Shown piece by piece: positions 33,478 through 36,905 of a DNA stretch of 36,905 nucleotides. The number at the start of each line of letters is the position of its first letter. Positions within the stretch are counted from its first letter, which is position 1. The stretch covers positions 1-36,905 of the forward strand of contig CANQWB010000010.1 of assembly GCA_947627435.1 (NCBI GenBank), read 5' to 3'. The position numbers were made by a program, and so were the translations under genes. Under the pieces are notes generated by a model, which was given only the letters and a program-made list of their open reading frames with translations, was not told the origin of the DNA and did no database searches. Source of the stretch: an uncultured Bacilli bacterium (GTDB lineage Bacteria > Bacillota_I > Bacilli_A > RF39 > UBA660).

Positions 33478-35067
33478 ATGTTAAGAAAATTTGATTATGA
33501 TAAAACACCGGTTGTAGAAATTGTCAATGATATTTTAGTTGACGCAAGTAAAAGAGGTGCAAGTGATATTCACTTTGATCCACTTGAACAATATATGAAA
33601 ATTCGTATTCGTATTGATGGTGCACTCATTGATTATGCGGAAGTACCAAATTCTATTAAAAAGAATTTAATTACGCGTATTAAAATTATTTCAGGTATGA
33701 ATATTACAGAATCTAGATTACCACAAGATGGTGCTATTAAAGCTACTCTCCAAGATATAAATTTAGATTTACGTGTCTCTTGTCTTCCTACCTTAGATGG
33801 GGAAAAGATCGTTGTTCGTATTTTGGATTATAGTATGAGTTCTAGTGGACTAGAATCTCTTGGCTTTAGTGAAAAAAATTATGAGAAAGTTTTAAAAATG
33901 ATTTCTTTACCAAATGGAATTATTTTGGTAACAGGTGCTACAGGATCTGGTAAATCTACTACTGTATACTCTATTTTACAACGTTTAAATCGAGAAGATA
34001 CGAATATTATTACGGTTGAGGACCCAATAGAAATGAATATTGAGGGAATTAATCAAGTGCAAACAAACAGTGAAATTGGATTAACCTTTGCCAATGCCTT
34101 ACGTTCTATTTTGCGTCAGGACCCTAACGTAATTATGATTGGAGAAATTCGTGATACTGAAACTGCTCGTATTGCTGTTCGTGCTTCTATTACAGGTCAT
34201 ATTGTATTATCAACCATCCATACCAATAGTTCATTAAATACGATTGAACGTCTACTAGATATGGAAGTAGAACGTTATTTATTAGCAAGTGCTTTAACTG
34301 GAATTATTTCACAAAAATTAGCACGTCGTTTATGTACAAAATGTCGTGTTAAGAAAAAAACAAATCAATATGAAAAAGATTTATTCAAACGTGTTTTACA
34401 TCGTGATATCGACGAAATTTATACAACAGAAGGTTGCGATGAATGTGGAAATGGATATAAAGGCCGTATTGCCATTCAGGAAGTACTTTTGGTAAATCAA
34501 GAAATCAAAGATGCTATTAGTAGTAATTTACCAAAAGATCAATTAAGAAAATTAGTATATAGTGCAGATGTTACAACACTACTAGAAGATGGTCTTGAAA
34601 AAGTTGCAGAAGGTTTAACTACCTTTGAGGAAGTGCTGAAATTAATTGAATTGGAAAACGATGATAAAATTGGAGGATCTTACGATTTAAAATCTGCTTT
34701 AGATTATACTTCTATCGCACAATCTCATACCGAAACAGAACAGAACACAACTCAAGAACCACCAATTTCTAGAAGAAATGTGATCGATTCTACTGAAAAA
34801 ATGATAGAGGATACAAAACAACAGTCCAATTATGACTTAGATTGGGATAATATGGAAACGAATCCTACTACTTTAGAAAATTCAGAGGAGGAGGATTTAA
34901 AAAATCAAGAAAGAAAAAAACCATCATTTGACTTTAATTTCGATAAAAAAGATTCTGAAGATGCCGATTCATCATTTGATTTCGACTTTCCTATGGATGA
35001 AGAAAAATCCAAAGAAAAAACGGATACATCTCATGACGATGATGATTTAATGAATATGGATTTTTAA
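33478..35067 (+). CDS. pilB: Pilus assembly ATPase PilB/GspE/ComGA-type with acidic C-terminal tail
   Basis: The 529-residue protein is a secretion ATPase that powers pilin polymerisation. It lacks the long GspE N-terminal domain and begins at the core (ASDIHFDP). Motifs are Walker A GATGSGKST (residues 153-161), Asp box VEDPIE, Walker B VIMIGEIRD (218-226), His box SITGHIVLSTIHTN and a four-Cys zinc element (Cys286, 289, 320, 323). From about residue 395 an extra acidic, low-complexity tail of about 135 residues follows, with repeated SFDFxF and Asp/Glu runs (SFDFNFDKKDSED, SFDFDFPMDEE). GGGGAAGTG precedes the ATG. Confidence 0.95.
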   Translation: MLRKFDYDKTPVVEIVNDILVDASKRGASDIHFDPLEQYMKIRIRIDGALIDYAEVPNSIKKNLITRIKIISGMNITESRLPQDGAIKATLQDINLDLRVSCLPTLDGEKIVVRILDYSMSSSGLESLGFSEKNYEKVLKMISLPNGIILVTGATGSGKSTTVYSILQRLNREDTNIITVEDPIEMNIEGINQVQTNSEIGLTFANALRSILRQDPNVIMIGEIRDTETARIAVRASITGHIVLSTIHTNSSLNTIERLLDMEVERYLLASALTGIISQKLARRLCTKCRVKKKTNQYEKDLFKRVLHRDIDEIYTTEGCDECGNGYKGRIAIQEVLLVNQEIKDAISSNLPKDQLRKLVYSADVTTLLEDGLEKVAEGLTTFEEVLKLIELENDDKIGGSYDLKSALDYTSIAQSHTETEQNTTQEPPISRRNVIDSTEKMIEDTKQQSNYDLDWDNMETNPTTLENSEEEDLKNQERKKPSFDFNFDKKDSEDADSSFDFDFPMDEEKSKEKTDTSHDDDDLMNMDF

Positions 35068-35091
35068 AAGCAGAAATAAATTCTGCTTTTT
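35066..35091. terminator. Bidirectional terminator between pilB and holA
   Basis: A ten-base stem, AAAAGCAGAA (35066-35075) / TTCTGCTTTT (35081-35090), loop ATAAA. It overlaps both stop codons. Confidence 0.88.
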
Positions 35092-36034
35092 ATATACTTA
35101 AAATAAATAATTCTAAACCAATATTTTTATCAATTTTTCCACTTTTAATTTGATAATCTAAAGTGGCCAATTGTTGTATATAATTAAGTAATACGGATTC
35201 CGTAAAACCATGACTTTTTTGTAATGCTAATTTAATGCGATATGGATGAATTTCTAAAATACTTGCAATATCTTTTTCAGAATATCCTTTTTTCAATAAT
35301 TGTTTGGATTGATACATCATACGAAATTGATTGGAAAGCATAATAATAATTTTAATTGGTTCTTCTCCCAATTGAATCATTTCAGTATAACTTTCTAATG
35401 CTTTTTTCTTGTTTTTGGTTACAATATGATCAATTAAACTAAAAATATCAACATCCACATTCTTGCAAGTGACATCTATAATATCCTGTCGCGTAATTTT
35501 TAAATCATCTTGTTTATAAGTTTTTAATTTTATCACTTCTTGTTGTAAAATAGATAAATTCTTCCCTACCCGATCTAGAAAAAAAGAAAGATCTGCTGGT
35601 TGAATTTGATATGGTTCAAGCATTTTTACGAGATAAGTACGTTGGTCTATTACGGATGCGAATTCTTTTATGATACCTACTTTTTTTATTTCAAGGACTA
35701 TTTTTTTTCTTTTATCAATGGTATCTTTATTTACGACAAATATTAAAATTGTATTTGGATTGATATTTTGTAAATATTGTAGAAATATTTCAATATTTTG
35801 TTCTGGTAATTTTTTATTGGTAGTACCTGTAAATATATAACTATTTTCCACTATAATGGCTTTTTTTTCTCCAAATAGTGATATGGTAGCAGCATCTTCC
35901 ATAATATCTTTTAGACTACTATTTTCTAAATTGTAGACGCTTTGATTGATTGCATCAATCTTTTCTTTTTGTAAAATGGAAGCAATCTCTTTTTTGATTA
36001 AAAAAGATTCTACTCCATAAAATAAATATATCAT
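35090..36034 (-). CDS. holA: DNA polymerase III delta subunit
   Basis: This 314-residue clamp-loader subunit opens the sliding clamp. The N-terminus MIYLFYGVESFLIKKEI, the segment SLFGEKKAIIVEN, ending of domain I near KEFASV, and the helical C-terminal collar domain (SLIDHIVTKNKKKALESY, IIIMLSNQFRMMYQ) fit HolA. In many Firmicutes holA lies beside comEC and rpsT; here the three genes are in one window but separated. AGGTGAAG precedes the ATG. Confidence 0.94.
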   Translation of the reverse strand: MIYLFYGVESFLIKKEIASILQKEKIDAINQSVYNLENSSLKDIMEDAATISLFGEKKAIIVENSYIFTGTTNKKLPEQNIEIFLQYLQNINPNTILIFVVNKDTIDKRKKIVLEIKKVGIIKEFASVIDQRTYLVKMLEPYQIQPADLSFFLDRVGKNLSILQQEVIKLKTYKQDDLKITRQDIIDVTCKNVDVDIFSLIDHIVTKNKKKALESYTEMIQLGEEPIKIIIMLSNQFRMMYQSKQLLKKGYSEKDIASILEIHPYRIKLALQKSHGFTESVLLNYIQQLATLDYQIKSGKIDKNIGLELFILSI

Positions 36035-36072
36035 AGTACTTCACCTATTTCATTATATCAAATATAATACAT

Positions 36073-36105
36073 AAAAAAAAGAAAAAATGTTTTATAACAC
36101 TTTTT
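36073..36105 (-). terminator. Rho-independent terminator of the unknown gene at 36092-36760
   Basis: On the minus strand, AAAAAGTGTT pairs with AACATTTTTT (one G-T wobble) around loop ATAA, followed by a long T-run. It overlaps the stop codon. Confidence 0.75.
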
Positions 36106-36760
36106 GCTTGATATAATCACCATTTTGGATGTCTTTATATGTTTTTTCATCAATTGGTTCTAACGGATATGGAAGCATTTGATGTCCTTTTCTACGTTCT
36201 TTCATCTCTTGTGCAGAAAGTTCATAGATGAAATATTCCGTTTTCATATCATTATTTTGTAATCTTATTGCCATATTATCATGGATGGATATGATGTTAT
36301 ATTCATCCGCTTTCACAATGACGCGTTCACATTCATTTTGTCTGTCTCTAAAAAAAGACTGTTCTACGACTTGATAAAAGTTACCATTTTTATCCATTTG
36401 TTGATAGCTTGTTTTTAAAATGTCACTATATGCATGTTCCTCATTCTTAACACGTTTCATATAGGTATATGTAATATTGGAATATAAATATTTTCTATTT
36501 GCTTTATTGGGATCAATATCGATGAATTGACACACCATTTGATTATCATCTAAGGTAATTGCAAGACCTGAAATCATTTGACCATCATTTGTCCACTTTC
36601 CACGTTCATACCTTTTTTGTTCTCCGCCTACTTTTATAATTTTTTCTGGATATTGTTTTAATTGTTGTATTTGTTTCATAATCATTTTATATAAAGGTTG
36701 ATAAGTATTCATTTTATGAAATTTGGTCCAAAATTCCTCTTGTTTACTTAATTTTGACAT
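36092..36760 (-). CDS. Unrecognised 222-residue cytoplasmic protein
   Basis: The protein is hydrophilic, without signal peptide, membrane helix or enzyme motif I know. It starts MSKLSKQEEFWTKFHKM, has a helical basic N-terminal third, a middle with ISGLAITLDDNQMVCQFIDI, and a Tyr/Asn/Lys-rich rest that reads like beta strands (NGNFYQVVEQSFF, YFIYEL). ATG 36760 is chosen for its GAGGAG site; earlier ATGs overlap it. A perfect consensus promoter drives it and a terminator ends it, so it should be well expressed in growing cells. It is upstream of holA, in the same direction. Confidence 0.72.
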   Translation of the reverse strand: MSKLSKQEEFWTKFHKMNTYQPLYKMIMKQIQQLKQYPEKIIKVGGEQKRYERGKWTNDGQMISGLAITLDDNQMVCQFIDIDPNKANRKYLYSNITYTYMKRVKNEEHAYSDILKTSYQQMDKNGNFYQVVEQSFFRDRQNECERVIVKADEYNIISIHDNMAIRLQNNDMKTEYFIYELSAQEMKERRKGHQMLPYPLEPIDEKTYKDIQNGDYIKQKVL

Positions 36761-36786
36761 AAGCATTCTCCTCACTGATGACTGCT

Positions 36787-36815
36787 ATTATATAATAAAT
36801 GTCATTGGTTGTCAA
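36787..36815 (-). promoter_or_regulatory. Full-consensus sigma-A promoter of the unknown gene
   Basis: On the minus strand, TTGACA (36810-36815), exactly 17 bp, then TATAAT (36787-36792). Every position of both hexamers matches consensus. Confidence 0.92.
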
Positions 36816-36880
36816 ATTAGAACAAAATAAGATAGTGTAAAATTATTTGGGGGAAGACACAAAAAAAGAAAGACCAGTGT

Positions 36881-36886
36881 TATAAT
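36881..36886 (+). promoter_or_regulatory. Extended -10 element of a gene beyond the window
   Basis: TATAAT preceded by TGT (TGTTATAAT) points rightward out of the window. No convincing -35 is seen. Confidence 0.45.
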
Positions 36887-36905
36887 AGATTTGAAAATAT
36901 AACAA

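Noticed and set aside
1-36905. DGR reverse transcriptase, accessory protein or template repeat
   Set aside because: No reverse transcriptase motifs and no second copy of the 1556-1672 sequence were found by reading the window. They may lie outside it.
1-36905. Mycoplasma-type genetic code (TGA as Trp)
   Set aside because: Trp residues checked are encoded by TGG, and vanW terminates with TGA.
1-36905. CRISPR arrays, tRNA or rRNA genes, insertion sequences
   Set aside because: None seen: no regular spaced repeats, no cloverleaf-like sequences, no transposase motifs.

Overview
The window comes from a low-GC, spore-forming Firmicute of the Bacilli type. It is most like the uncultured gut Bacilli placed near the Erysipelotrichia and RF39 groups; that order-level guess is weak. 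Sporulation genes (gpr, spoIIM, ylbJ, ylbL, a yqfQ-like gene), xerD-deoB and dnaG-sigA-trmK neighbourhoods, and A/T-rich codon use support this. TGG encodes Trp and TGA is a stop (vanW ends in TGA), so it is not a mycoplasma-code organism.

Layout. 1-1712: a prepilin-like gene whose C-terminus looks like the variable C-type-lectin domain of diversity-generating retroelement (DGR) targets, preceded by a ten-G tract and a duplicated hairpin leader. 1762-4522: comEA-comEC (DNA uptake). 4749-6179: a fused rhamnose epimerase/reductase. 6250-8799: vanW, a VanY/VanXY-type peptidase and a VanT-like membrane acyltransferase. 8804-10317: a DUF6512-type membrane protein and uvsE, divergent. 10370-13886: dnaG, sigA, trmK. 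13892-14230: a yqfQ-like gene on the minus strand. 14345-18225: an operon of a pilC/gspF platform protein, prepilin peptidase and a glycine-rich pilin-like protein. 18250-19761: a small membrane protein and rarA. 19876-23935: xerD, deoB, an AlkD-type protein, a Dps-type protein and a ZIP metal transporter. 23977-24198: a small Asn/Ser/Lys-rich protein. 24199-24937: a very AT-rich gene-free stretch. 24938-28869: an HTH regulator, mnmA, spoIIM, a 36-residue membrane peptide and gpr. 28975-32326: rpsT, a transglutaminase-like protein, ylbL and ylbJ. 32319-35067: two minor prepilins divergent from the pilB/gspE ATPase. 35090-36760: holA and an unrecognised gene.

How the genes fit together. Most parts of one type IV pilus/competence pseudopilus machine are scattered over the window: assembly ATPase, platform protein, prepilin peptidase, two minor prepilins, two unusual pilin-like surface proteins, and ComEA/ComEC. 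The platform protein has an extra N-terminal region of about 220 residues and the ATPase an acidic tail of about 135 residues. The best candidate for an undescribed system is a pilus that displays exchangeable binding domains: one a DGR-type lectin fold behind a possibly slippage-prone G tract, the other an ALK/LTK-like glycine-rich domain. No reverse transcriptase or template repeat lies inside the window, so active DGR diversification is an inference.

Transcription units are compact, and several convergent gene pairs share one terminator hairpin that overlaps both stop codons.
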